From an uncultured Tissierellia bacterium (GTDB lineage: Bacteria; Bacillota; Clostridia; Tissierellales; Peptoniphilaceae), in NCBI GenBank assembly GCA_902489145.1, contig CABTYV010000001.1, forward strand, positions 1 to 57,904: a DNA stretch of 57,904 bases. Reading direction: 5' to 3'. Numbering within the stretch: the stretch's first letter is position 1; every line of letters begins with the position of its first letter. Shown in pieces: positions 9,273-17,019 of the stretch. The notes under the pieces were generated by a model that made no database searches, had not been told where the DNA came from, and saw only the letters and a program-made list of their open reading frames with translations. The position numbers and the translations under genes were made by a program.

Positions 9273-9854
9273 CTACATAGAAGCGATCACATCATCGATA
9301 ATGCCGTATTTTTTCGCTTCCTCCGCTGATAGCCAGCGGTCGCGATCCGTATCCTTTTCAATCTGTTTGAGCGTCCGGCCCGTCCGGTCCGACAAAATCT
9401 GGTTGAGGACCTTTTTGGTCTCCAAAATCTTCTTGACGGTGATCTCTACATCCGAGGCCATTCCCTCCGCTCCGCCGGAGGGCTGGTGGATCATGATATC
9501 CGAATGGGGCAGGGCAAAGCGCTTGCCTTTTTGGCCGGCGGCCAGAAGGACGGCCCCCATAGAAGCCGCCATCCCCACACAAATGGTAGAGACATCTGAC
9601 TTGATATAATTCATCGTGTCGAAGATGGCCAAGCCTGCGGTCACCTCCCCGCCCGGCGAATTGATATAAAGCTGAATATCCTTGCTGGGGTCCCGAGACT
9701 CCAGGTAGAGGAGCTGCGCCACGACCAGGTTGGCCATATGGGTCTCGACCGGGCCCGTCACAAAAATGATCCGCTCTTCTAACAGACGGGAGTAAATATC
9801 GTAGGCCCGCTCCCCACGACTGGTTTGTTCAATTACAGTAGGAATTAAAGGCAT
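9273..9854 (-). CDS. clpP: ATP-dependent Clp protease proteolytic subunit ClpP
   Basis: A 193-residue serine peptidase forming tetradecamers with ClpX. The catalytic Ser is in GMAASMGAVLL, the His in LPHSDIMIHQPSGG and the Asp in the DRDRWLSAEEA region. An N-terminal MPLIPTVIEQTSRGERAYDIYSRLL matches the family axial-loop segment. Located between tig and clpX with about 20-25-base gaps; clearly in the same operon. Confidence 0.97.
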   Translation of the reverse strand: MPLIPTVIEQTSRGERAYDIYSRLLEERIIFVTGPVETHMANLVVAQLLYLESRDPSKDIQLYINSPGGEVTAGLAIFDTMNYIKSDVSTICVGMAASMGAVLLAAGQKGKRFALPHSDIMIHQPSGGAEGMASDVEITVKKILETKKVLNQILSDRTGRTLKQIEKDTDRDRWLSAEEAKKYGIIDDVIASM

Positions 9855-9879
9855 GGAACCTCCTTATCGGTCAATCCTG

Positions 9880-11241
9880 TTATTCCTGATCTTCCTTCGA
9901 CGCTTCCTGAGCTTCGTCCTCGGCCTTTTGGTCGGCCGCCTCGTCCTCACGAATATGCTGGACCTTGCTCATCAGGAAGGCAATCGCCTTTTTCTTCTTT
10001 ACATCATCCCGCACCATAGCATCATTGCCCAGGTCCTTGACCTTTTTCACAAAGGCTTCCGGCTGATCGCCGCCATACTGCTCGGCAAGCTTCTGGAGCT
10101 CCTGATCCAGCTCCTCATCGGATACTTCCATCTTCTCCTGGTCTGCCAGGGCCTCCAGCACCAGATCCCCGCTCAGGCGCAGGGTGGCCATGGGCCGCTG
10201 CTGCTTTCGGAAGGCGTCTAAATTCCCACCGGTATATTGGAAATACTGGTCCAAGGTCAGCCCCATCTGGCCAATCTGATTGGCCATGTTGCGTACCTCA
10301 ATCTCGACCTGTTCATCAATCATAGACTCCGGCAGGTCGAACTTGGAGCAATCGATCAGCCCCTGAACAGCCTGATTTTCCTGATCTGCCTGGTGTGCCT
10401 CTTCCGCCCGTTTTTCCAGGTCCTCGCGGACCGACTTGCGGTATGCTTCCAGGGTGTCATATTCGGAAACATCCTGAGCGAAGTCATCATCCAGCTCCGG
10501 CAGCTTTTTCTCATGAATTTCATGCAGCTTGGTCTTGAAAACCGCTTCCTTGCCCGACAGCTCCTCCGCATGGTAGTCCTCGGGGAAGGTCACTTCTACG
10601 TCGAAGGCGTCTCCGACCTGGTGGCCAATGATCTGATCCTCGAAGCCGGGAATAAAGGTGCCGGACCCGATCTCCAGATCATAGCCCTCGCCCTTGCCGC
10701 CCTCGAAGGGCACTCCATCGACAAAGCCTTCATAGTCAATCTTGGCCTGGTCTCCCTTTTGAACGGGACGATCCTCAACCGGCTCCAGCACCGCATTTTT
10801 CTCCTGTTCGGCCTGAATCACCCGGTCCACCTGCTCCTCGCTTACTTCATGCGGATGGTCTACGACCTTGATCTCGCTCAAATCGCCCAGCTCCGGATGG
10901 GGCAGGAGGTCGGTGGTGATTTCCAGTACGATAGGCTTGTCCTGCTCCATCTCTTTAATCGAAATATCTGGCTGCCCCACTGGTTCCAGATCCAGGGCTT
11001 CGCTGGCCTTTTTTACCTCCTCCGGCAAAAGCTGATTGAGGGCTTCTTCAAAAAAGACGCCCTGGCCATAATTGGCCTCAATCACCTTGCGGGGGGCCTT
11101 GCCCTTGCGGAAGCCATGGACCGGATAGCGGCCTCTCAAGCGCTTATAGGCCTCCTCCGTCGCCGGCTCCAGTGCCGACCAATCGAGTTCGATGGTGTAT
11201 ACCGCTTTTCCGTTTTCATTTGAAATCAATTTGGCAGTCAT
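9880..11241 (-). CDS. tig: Trigger factor (ribosome-bound chaperone / PPIase)
   Basis: A 453-residue chaperone that binds nascent chains at the ribosomal exit tunnel. The N-terminal ribosome-binding signature is GFRKGKAPRKVIE near residue 43. The FKBP-like PPIase domain contains GDQAKIDYEGFVDGVPFEGG, and a long acidic helical C-terminal domain ends in a very acidic tail. First gene of the tig-clpP-clpX-lon-engB block. Start ATG at 11239-11241 has a weak purine-rich site (GGAAGAAAAAGC). Confidence 0.96.
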   Translation of the reverse strand: MTAKLISNENGKAVYTIELDWSALEPATEEAYKRLRGRYPVHGFRKGKAPRKVIEANYGQGVFFEEALNQLLPEEVKKASEALDLEPVGQPDISIKEMEQDKPIVLEITTDLLPHPELGDLSEIKVVDHPHEVSEEQVDRVIQAEQEKNAVLEPVEDRPVQKGDQAKIDYEGFVDGVPFEGGKGEGYDLEIGSGTFIPGFEDQIIGHQVGDAFDVEVTFPEDYHAEELSGKEAVFKTKLHEIHEKKLPELDDDFAQDVSEYDTLEAYRKSVREDLEKRAEEAHQADQENQAVQGLIDCSKFDLPESMIDEQVEIEVRNMANQIGQMGLTLDQYFQYTGGNLDAFRKQQRPMATLRLSGDLVLEALADQEKMEVSDEELDQELQKLAEQYGGDQPEAFVKKVKDLGNDAMVRDDVKKKKAIAFLMSKVQHIREDEAADQKAEDEAQEASKEDQE

Positions 11242-11295
11242 GCTTTTTCTTCCTCACTTTACTGGTTCAATGATAAATAGGCAAACTATTTAAGT

Positions 11296-11301
11296 ATTAT
11301 A
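11296..11301 (-). promoter_or_regulatory. Extended -10 promoter element for tig
   Basis: Minus strand reads TGGTATAAT about 55 bases before the tig ATG: an extended -10 (TGn) with no convincing -35. It sits just after the hom stop, consistent with tig starting a new transcript. Confidence 0.5.
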
Positions 11302-11317
11302 CCACAGCTTGCTGCTT

Positions 11318-12262
11318 TTAATCGCCATATACCGCCAAAAAATCGCTGACCATCGCGGAGGCCGTGGGCCCACCCCCCGCGCCCAGGCCAAAATAACGCA
11401 AGGGGCCCGTTGTCTCGCCCCTCAACTCAATGATATTTTCCGCCCCCTGAACCTGGCCAAAAAAGGAAGCTGCGTCCACCTCCTGCGGCCGGACCCAGGC
11501 ATGGATTTGCCCGCTCTCGTCCTGATAGGCTTCCGCCAGCAGCTTCAGCGTTTTTCCTCGCATGGCGAGCTCGGCCAATTGGTCCGGCGTCACCTGGCAA
11601 ATCCCCTCACAGGCGATGTCCGCTTCGCTCAGCTTCACCGAAAAAAGGCGACTGGCCAAAAGGCACAGCTTTCTTCGACTGTCCCATCCTTCGATATCAT
11701 CACTCGGATCCGCCTCCGCAAAGCCTTGCTCCTGAGCCGCTTTCAGAGCCTTCAGAAAGGGATCGCCTGCCTGCATCTGAGACAGGATGAAATTGCAGGT
11801 TCCGTTGAGGATCCCCCGCACATGAATATGATCATTGATCAGGCGGAAGCGGTCCACATCCTCCATCACGGGCAAGGCCCCGCCGACCGCCGCCTCATAG
11901 CGAAGCTTGCTCCCACCCCTTTTGGCACTGGCCAAAAGGGTCGGCAAATGACATGCCAGCAGGGCCTTGTTGGCAGAAATGACGTGGCAGCCAGAAGCGA
12001 GCAGGCGGGATAGGAGCGCCGCCATCCCGTCCCCCTGTCCCGTGGCCTCCAGGACCACATCGGGCCGGGCGGCCAGCCATTCCTCCACTTGATCGGTAAA
12101 GAGCGGGCGGTCCCGACCGGGTCGGTCCAGGGACCGAACCAAAATCTTGACGATTTCATAGGGCTGGCCCAGGGCCCGTTCGATGATCGATTTTCGCGCC
12201 TGCAAAAGGTCATAGACGGCTCCATTGACCGTACCGAAGCCGATCAAGGCCAGACGGATCAT
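11318..12262 (-). CDS. hom: Homoserine dehydrogenase, short form without ACT domain
   Basis: Reduces aspartate-4-semialdehyde to homoserine with NAD(P)H. The Rossmann start is LALIGFGTVNGAVYDLL. The NPL-equivalent SANKALLA and the GGALPVMEDVDRF and GILNGTCNFIL catalytic segments are present, with the family Lys in WDSRRKL. At 314 residues it ends at the catalytic domain and lacks the C-terminal ACT domain that gives threonine inhibition in many homologues. It overlaps asd by ATGA and is last in the metY-metA/lysC-asd-hom operon. Confidence 0.93.
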   Translation of the reverse strand: MIRLALIGFGTVNGAVYDLLQARKSIIERALGQPYEIVKILVRSLDRPGRDRPLFTDQVEEWLAARPDVVLEATGQGDGMAALLSRLLASGCHVISANKALLACHLPTLLASAKRGGSKLRYEAAVGGALPVMEDVDRFRLINDHIHVRGILNGTCNFILSQMQAGDPFLKALKAAQEQGFAEADPSDDIEGWDSRRKLCLLASRLFSVKLSEADIACEGICQVTPDQLAELAMRGKTLKLLAEAYQDESGQIHAWVRPQEVDAASFFGQVQGAENIIELRGETTGPLRYFGLGAGGGPTASAMVSDFLAVYGD

Positions 12263-13227
12263 GCCTGTCCCTCCAGGATTTCCGCTATCTGAACGGCATT
12301 GAGTGCAGCACCCTTGCGAATGTTATCGGCTACCGTCCACAGGTTCAGCCCGTACGGGACGGAGTCATCCCGGCGGATGCGGCCGACAAAGACGGGATCC
12401 TTTTTTTCCGCCTGCAGGGGCATGGGGTAGATGTGATGAGCCGGGTCGTCCTGGAGGACCACGCCTTCCTGAGTGCGGAGCTTTTCTCTGACATCGGAAA
12501 GGGTAAAATCCTTGGCCAATTCCACATTAATGGCCACCGCATGACCATAGCGAACGGGGACGCGGACGGCCGTGGCCGTAATGGGCAGGTTGGCTCGTCC
12601 TAAGATCTTTCGGGTTTCATTGACCATCTTCATCTCTTCTTTGGTATAGCCATTGTCCAAAAAATCATCGATCTGGGGCAGGACATTGGCCGTAATGGGA
12701 TGGGGATAAACCTGATGGGTCCCCAGGTCCAGATCTGCCAGCCCGCCGAGGCCGGAGCCGGAAACCGACTGATAAGTCGAATAGACAATCCGTTTGATGC
12801 CATAGGCCCGGTCCAGGGCGTAGAGCGGCGCCATGCACTGGATGGTCGAACAGTTGGGGTTGGCGATGAGGGCATGGCCCTGAATGGCTTCGGGATTGAC
12901 CTCTGGTACGACCAGGGTGACATCCTCCTGCATCCTGAAATAGGAAGAGTTGTCGACTACCTTACAGCCGGCCTCTAGCGCATAGGGCACATAGGTCTTA
13001 GAAACGTCCGCTCCTGCGGCAAAAAGAGCCAGGTCAGAGCCTTGAAAGGACGACTCACACACCGGTTCAATCGTGAGCTCCTTGCCCCGAAAGGAAAGGC
13101 TGGTGCCCGCAGAGCGGGAGGATGCCAGAAGCTTCAGCTCCTCGACTGGAAAATGCCGCTCCTCTAAAATAGAAACGATGGTGCGGCCCACCAGGCCACT
13201 GGCCCCTACAACGACGATCTTACTCAT
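12259..13227 (-). CDS. asd: Aspartate-semialdehyde dehydrogenase
   Basis: A 322-residue enzyme making aspartate-4-semialdehyde from aspartyl phosphate. The N-terminal GASGLVGRTIVSILEER binds NADP. The catalytic Cys is in NPNCSTIQCMAPL and the active-site His region is RVPVRYGHAVAINVEL. The gene starts 9 bases after the upstream aspartokinase fusion and overlaps hom by 4 bases, so kinase, Asd and Hom are made together and give homoserine to the acyltransferase encoded in the same transcript. Confidence 0.95.
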   Translation of the reverse strand: MSKIVVVGASGLVGRTIVSILEERHFPVEELKLLASSRSAGTSLSFRGKELTIEPVCESSFQGSDLALFAAGADVSKTYVPYALEAGCKVVDNSSYFRMQEDVTLVVPEVNPEAIQGHALIANPNCSTIQCMAPLYALDRAYGIKRIVYSTYQSVSGSGLGGLADLDLGTHQVYPHPITANVLPQIDDFLDNGYTKEEMKMVNETRKILGRANLPITATAVRVPVRYGHAVAINVELAKDFTLSDVREKLRTQEGVVLQDDPAHHIYPMPLQAEKKDPVFVGRIRRDDSVPYGLNLWTVADNIRKGAALNAVQIAEILEGQA

Positions 13228-13236
13228 GATTCCTCC

Positions 13237-15033
13237 TTAATCCTGAACCTCTGTCCCCTCGCTTGCCAGGTTGTTGGTATTTAAAAAGCGCAGGACAATA
13301 TTCTTTTTACGAACCGGGTCAATGGCTTCTTTTTGATAAATTGCAGCACCCCGATCGACAATTTCACTCAGCTCCTCATAGGAGAGGCGGGGAATTTTTT
13401 TGGCTTCCTTGACTTGGTTGGGGTCAGCTGTCATGACCCCGTCCACATCCGTCCAGTTTTCATAGACATCGCTATCCAGGGCATAGGCAAGAATGGATCC
13501 GGTAAAATCAGACCCCCCTCTGGGGAAGGTCCGAATGCTGCCGTCAGCCTCCGCTCCGTAGAAGCCGGGCACCACCACCCGCTCTCCCTTGTGAATCTGG
13601 GCTTGGATGAGCTTGCGGGAAGCCTCCAAATCCACCCGTCCATCCGGGCCGAAGCGGATGAGTGTTCTGGCATCGACAAATCGGTAGCCCAGATAAGCCG
13701 CCATGATGCGGGCATTGAGATATTCGCCCCGAGAGAGGATGGTCGATCGATCCCTGGTGGAGTGGAGCTCCTCCAGCACCGCCTGGACCATCTCACCTGC
13801 CTCCTTCCCCAGCCCCAGATGATCGACAATCTCTTCAAAGCGGTCCCCAATCGCTGCCTCATTTTCCGCTTGTTTTTCCAGAAGACGCTTCCGTTCCCCT
13901 TCCAGCCGGTCAATGACCCGGTCCAGGTCCGCGAGGTCTTCTTTATATTGAAAATCGCTGATCAGTCGGTCGGTCAGCTTGATATCCTCCTTGAAGCGCT
14001 TGCCCGGCGCTGAAACGATGACCACTCGGCGGTCCCGGTCCGATTCGACAATCTTCTTCACTTGCTGAAAATGACCCGCATCGGCAAGGGAGGAACCGCC
14101 AAACTTCGCCACCGCCTTGGCATGGATCTGTTCAATGGAAAAAGGCGTCTCCTGGTAGACACAGTAGTTGAGCCAGTTGGAGAAAAAAAGATGGCCCGCT
14201 GACCGCCAGGAAACCACGATGCCCTTGCTGGGATCATCCGCTCGGTAGTAATGAACTGGCAGCTCCACGGGCCGACCGGCTGCCACATCCCGCCGATATT
14301 CCCGATCCAGCGTATCCTGATCATACTCCCAATGGCCAAAATCAAAGAGGAAGCGGTGATCCTGGCTGGTGGCCAGGGCCACCCCGGTTTCTGCTCTAGC
14401 GGCCAAAACACGCACATCGCTAAGACCCTCGAGGTCTTCCTCCGCCACATAGGTGTGGCGGGACTGCGGCATATGGAAGATATCATCGAAGCCCTTGAGC
14501 ACCTTGGCATGGCCCCGTTTTTCGAAGGAATAAACGCCAAAGATCTTCTTGGTTGCCCTTCTCGCTTCTACCCCGTAATAATGATAAAGAGCCGCCTGGG
14601 CCGCCCAGCAGATGAAGAGGGTCGCATAGACGTTGTCCCGGGCATAGTCCAAAATTTCCTTCAGCTCTTCCCAGTAGCGAATCTCCTCGTAGTCCATCTT
14701 TTCCACGGGTGCCCCGGTAATAATCATGGCATCATACTTGGTCCCCTTGATATCCGCAAAGGTCTTATATAATGCGGCAAGCCTTCGCCCGTCACAATGA
14801 CTGGACTGGTAGCTGGCCGTGGTCAAAAAATCAATCTTCAGCTGCAGGGCTGTATTCGAAAGCATTTTTACCAGCTGAAGCTCCGTCTCTTCTTTGGTGG
14901 GCATGAGGTTCACGATGGCCAGCTTCAAGGGACGAATGTCCTGGCTCGCCGCCCGTTCCTCCTCCATGGTAAAAATATTTTCTGCTTTTAAGACCGCCGG
15001 ATCGATCAATTGGTCCGGTAAAATAATGGGCAT
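13237..15033 (-). CDS. Fused homoserine O-acetyltransferase (MetA type) - aspartokinase catalytic domain
   Basis: A 598-residue two-enzyme fusion. Residues 1 to about 300 are MetA: VNLMPTKEETELQLVKMLSN, the nucleophile Cys in FICWAAQAALYHYYG, the catalytic His/Glu in FDFGHWEYD. The residue after GAPV is Glu (GAPVEKMDYEE); in characterised MetA proteins Glu here goes with acetyl-CoA and Gly with succinyl-CoA, so acetyl transfer is inferred. From about residue 305 comes aspartokinase (VAKFGGSSLADAG, then RGGSDFTGSILAYAL and TDVDGVMTADP). It stops after the catalytic domain; the paired ACT domains are absent. The GTG three codons upstream is too close to the ribosome site, so ATG 15033 was chosen. 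It catalyses the first aspartate-family step and the first methionine-specific step. Confidence 0.93.
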   Translation of the reverse strand: MPIILPDQLIDPAVLKAENIFTMEEERAASQDIRPLKLAIVNLMPTKEETELQLVKMLSNTALQLKIDFLTTASYQSSHCDGRRLAALYKTFADIKGTKYDAMIITGAPVEKMDYEEIRYWEELKEILDYARDNVYATLFICWAAQAALYHYYGVEARRATKKIFGVYSFEKRGHAKVLKGFDDIFHMPQSRHTYVAEEDLEGLSDVRVLAARAETGVALATSQDHRFLFDFGHWEYDQDTLDREYRRDVAAGRPVELPVHYYRADDPSKGIVVSWRSAGHLFFSNWLNYCVYQETPFSIEQIHAKAVAKFGGSSLADAGHFQQVKKIVESDRDRRVVIVSAPGKRFKEDIKLTDRLISDFQYKEDLADLDRVIDRLEGERKRLLEKQAENEAAIGDRFEEIVDHLGLGKEAGEMVQAVLEELHSTRDRSTILSRGEYLNARIMAAYLGYRFVDARTLIRFGPDGRVDLEASRKLIQAQIHKGERVVVPGFYGAEADGSIRTFPRGGSDFTGSILAYALDSDVYENWTDVDGVMTADPNQVKEAKKIPRLSYEELSEIVDRGAAIYQKEAIDPVRKKNIVLRFLNTNNLASEGTEVQD

Positions 15034-15093
15034 CCTCGCCACCCCCTTCTTCCTTATTACTATTCCGTGCTGCGTCTCTTTTGCACTTCTTTT

Positions 15094-16368
15094 TTAGTCT
15101 TCAAAGGCCTGATCGATATCGGCCAGAATATCGTCGACCTGCTCCAGACCCACGGAGAGGCGAATCTGGTTGGGGGCAATGCCGGCCGCTTCCAGCTCCT
15201 GATCGGAGAGCTGACGGTGGGTCATGGAAGCGGGGTGCAGGGCCATGCTGCGCAGATCGCCCACATGAACCACCAGAGCGATCAGCTTCAGGCGGTTGAT
15301 CCAGCGAGCTGCTGCCGAAGCGCCCCCTTTGATGCGCAGGCCAATCACGCCGGAGCCCCCTCTTGGCAAATATTTATCCGCCAGGGCTTTATAGGGGGAA
15401 CCGGGCAAATGCGGATAGAGCACCTCCTCCACCTTGGGATGACCTGTCAGCGCCTGGGCCACCTTCAGGGCATTCTGGCTATGCCGCTCCATCCGCAGGG
15501 CCAGGGTTTCGGTTCCTAGGTTGGTCAAAAAGGCGTTAAAGGGGGCCATGATGGTGCCCAGATCGCGCAGATACACCACCCGCAGCTTGGTCAAATAGGC
15601 GAAGGGGCCAAACTGTTCCGTATAGGAAAGGCCATGGTAATTGGGGTCCGGATCGGTCAAGGCTGCAAATTTACCGCTGGTCCAGTCAAAATGCCCACTA
15701 TCGACAATGAGTCCGCCCAGGGCGGTGGCATGACCGTCGAGGTACTTGGTCGAGGAGTGGGTGACGATATCCGCGCCAAACTCAAATGGACGGCAGAGGT
15801 AGGGCGTCGGGAAGGTGTTATCCACGATCAGGGGGATCTGATGACGGTGGGCAATTTGGGCCACCGCCTCGATGTCCAGCACCTCGACGCCCGGATTGGC
15901 CAGGGTCTCCCCAAAAATCAGTTTGGTATTGTCCTGAATGGCTGCCTCGATGGCCTCCAAATCATTCAGCTGAACAAAAGTGGAATCGATGCCGAACTTT
16001 TTGAGGGTCGCGCCGATCAAGGTATGGGTGCCCCCATAGAGATTGTTCATCGCGACGATATGGTCGCCTACCGAAGCAATGTTCAAAATCGCCTGAAGGT
16101 TGGCTGCCTGGCCGCTGCCCGTTGCCACAGCCCCGATTCCCCCTTCCAGGGCGGATATCTTTTTTTCCAACACATCCACCGTGGGGTTGGACAGGCGGGT
16201 GTAGAAATAACCACTGGCCTTCAGATCAAAGAGATCCGCCACCTGATCCGCCGTGTCATACTGGTAGGTCGTCGATTGGACGATCGGCGTGATCCAGGGT
16301 TCCCCCGATTTTGGCTCATAGCCCGCCCGAACACACGCTGTTTCAATGGCCCATTTTTTTTCTGACAT
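15094..16368 (-). CDS. metY: O-acetylhomoserine sulfhydrylase (MetY)
   Basis: A 424-residue PLP enzyme of the Cys/Met metabolism family, forming homocysteine from O-acetylhomoserine and sulfide. Seen are YTRLSNPTVDVLEKKISALEGG, the aspartate/PLP region PLIVDNTFPTPYLCRP, and the PLP lysine in THSSTKYLDGHATALGG. The C-terminal GVIGLRIKGG and LRSMALHPASMTH segments match the sulfhydrylase branch. Tandem ATGs follow AAGGAGGAA; the second (16368) has better spacing. First gene after the T-box leader; substrate fits the adjoining acetyltransferase. Confidence 0.93.
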   Translation of the reverse strand: MSEKKWAIETACVRAGYEPKSGEPWITPIVQSTTYQYDTADQVADLFDLKASGYFYTRLSNPTVDVLEKKISALEGGIGAVATGSGQAANLQAILNIASVGDHIVAMNNLYGGTHTLIGATLKKFGIDSTFVQLNDLEAIEAAIQDNTKLIFGETLANPGVEVLDIEAVAQIAHRHQIPLIVDNTFPTPYLCRPFEFGADIVTHSSTKYLDGHATALGGLIVDSGHFDWTSGKFAALTDPDPNYHGLSYTEQFGPFAYLTKLRVVYLRDLGTIMAPFNAFLTNLGTETLALRMERHSQNALKVAQALTGHPKVEEVLYPHLPGSPYKALADKYLPRGGSGVIGLRIKGGASAAARWINRLKLIALVVHVGDLRSMALHPASMTHRQLSDQELEAAGIAPNQIRLSVGLEQVDDILADIDQAFED

Positions 16369-16384
16369 CATTTCCTCCTTTTTT

Positions 16385-16745
16385 TGCCTGCAAAAGCTCC
16401 CTGCAGGCGCCTGCTCTGACCTGGCAGAGATCAAAAAAGCTCCCGTCCCTAAGGACGAGAGCTTGAGCTCACGTGTTACCACCTTAATTCATCCTTTTCT
16501 CGCGAAAAGGACCTCCGCAGGTACTATCATACCCTGTCGCTATAACGGGCGATCCCGTCCCTGTCTAAACGATCCTATCCGACCGACTCGACAGAGCCCA
16601 CAAAGAGGCCATCTTCACTTCAATCCCCTGCGCTTCTCTCAGCAAACGAAGCTCTCTGTAGCAGTAGGAAGCAGAAGCTACTCTCCCCTTGATCTGGTTT
16701 TGCTTTTTGATTGTTCCAGCCGTTCTTTAAAAGAACTTGGCAACA
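16385..16745 (-). promoter_or_regulatory. T-box leader, probably tRNA-Met responsive
   Basis: Between the metY start and the Feo locus, the minus strand carries a classic T-box: antiterminator sequence AAGGTGGTAACACG (+ strand 16472-16485), then a competing terminator (stem AGCTCTCGTCC / GGACGGGAGCT plus U6, 16433-16463), preceded by over 200 bases of structured leader with an AGAGAG...GCTGAGAGA Stem-I-like segment. An ATG in the GTGAAGATGGCC stretch is the likely specifier, which suits a methionine operon; specifier choice is inference. It should control metY-metA/lysC-asd-hom together. Confidence 0.88.
16433..16463 (-). terminator. Regulated terminator of the T-box leader
   Basis: 11-bp perfect stem AGCTCTCGTCC / GGACGGGAGCT with 4-base loop and following U-run on the minus strand. 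It is mutually exclusive with the T-box antiterminator, whose 3' arm overlaps the stem. Confidence 0.9.
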
Positions 16746-16782
16746 AGTCTACCACCCGAAAAGAAAAATAGCAAGCGGGTCG

Positions 16783-17019
16783 CTACCTTTTTTTTGCCAG
16801 GCCCAGCTTCTCTTTTTCTTCGGACGTAAGGCGGTGATAGAAATCCGGATCCATCGCTTCTGCTTCCTCCGCACTCGGCGCACAAGTCCCATGGCAGCAC
16901 CCACAGCTGGGGCAACCACCACAGGCGCCCCCTTTCTTGTGGGCTCGATAGGACCGGTAGCTGGCCCAGGCGGTTGCGCCGGCGATCAAGCCGAATAGAA
17001 TCAGATCAACCAGGTTCAT
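16783..17019 (-). CDS. FeoB-associated Cys-rich membrane peptide
   Basis: A 78-residue protein with one N-terminal helix (NLVDLILFGLIAGATAWASY) then a Cys cluster GGACGGCPSCGCCHGTC and a charged tail. This is the small Cys-rich protein commonly placed at the end of Bacillota feo operons. The start overlaps the feoB stop as ATGA, showing coupling. The Cys cluster probably binds metal, but direct function in ferrous iron uptake is unproven. Confidence 0.88.
   Translation of the reverse strand: MNLVDLILFGLIAGATAWASYRSYRAHKKGGACGGCPSCGCCHGTCAPSAEEAEAMDPDFYHRLTSEEKEKLGLAKKR

Noticed and set aside
13237..15033. Calling the N-terminal domain homoserine O-succinyltransferase
   Set aside because: The specificity residue after GAPV is Glu, which in characterised MetA enzymes goes with acetyl-CoA; the partner is an O-acetylhomoserine sulfhydrylase.
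16385..16745. SAM riboswitch upstream of metY
   Set aside because: The conserved T-box antiterminator sequence and competing terminator are clear; SAM-I core motifs are not seen.
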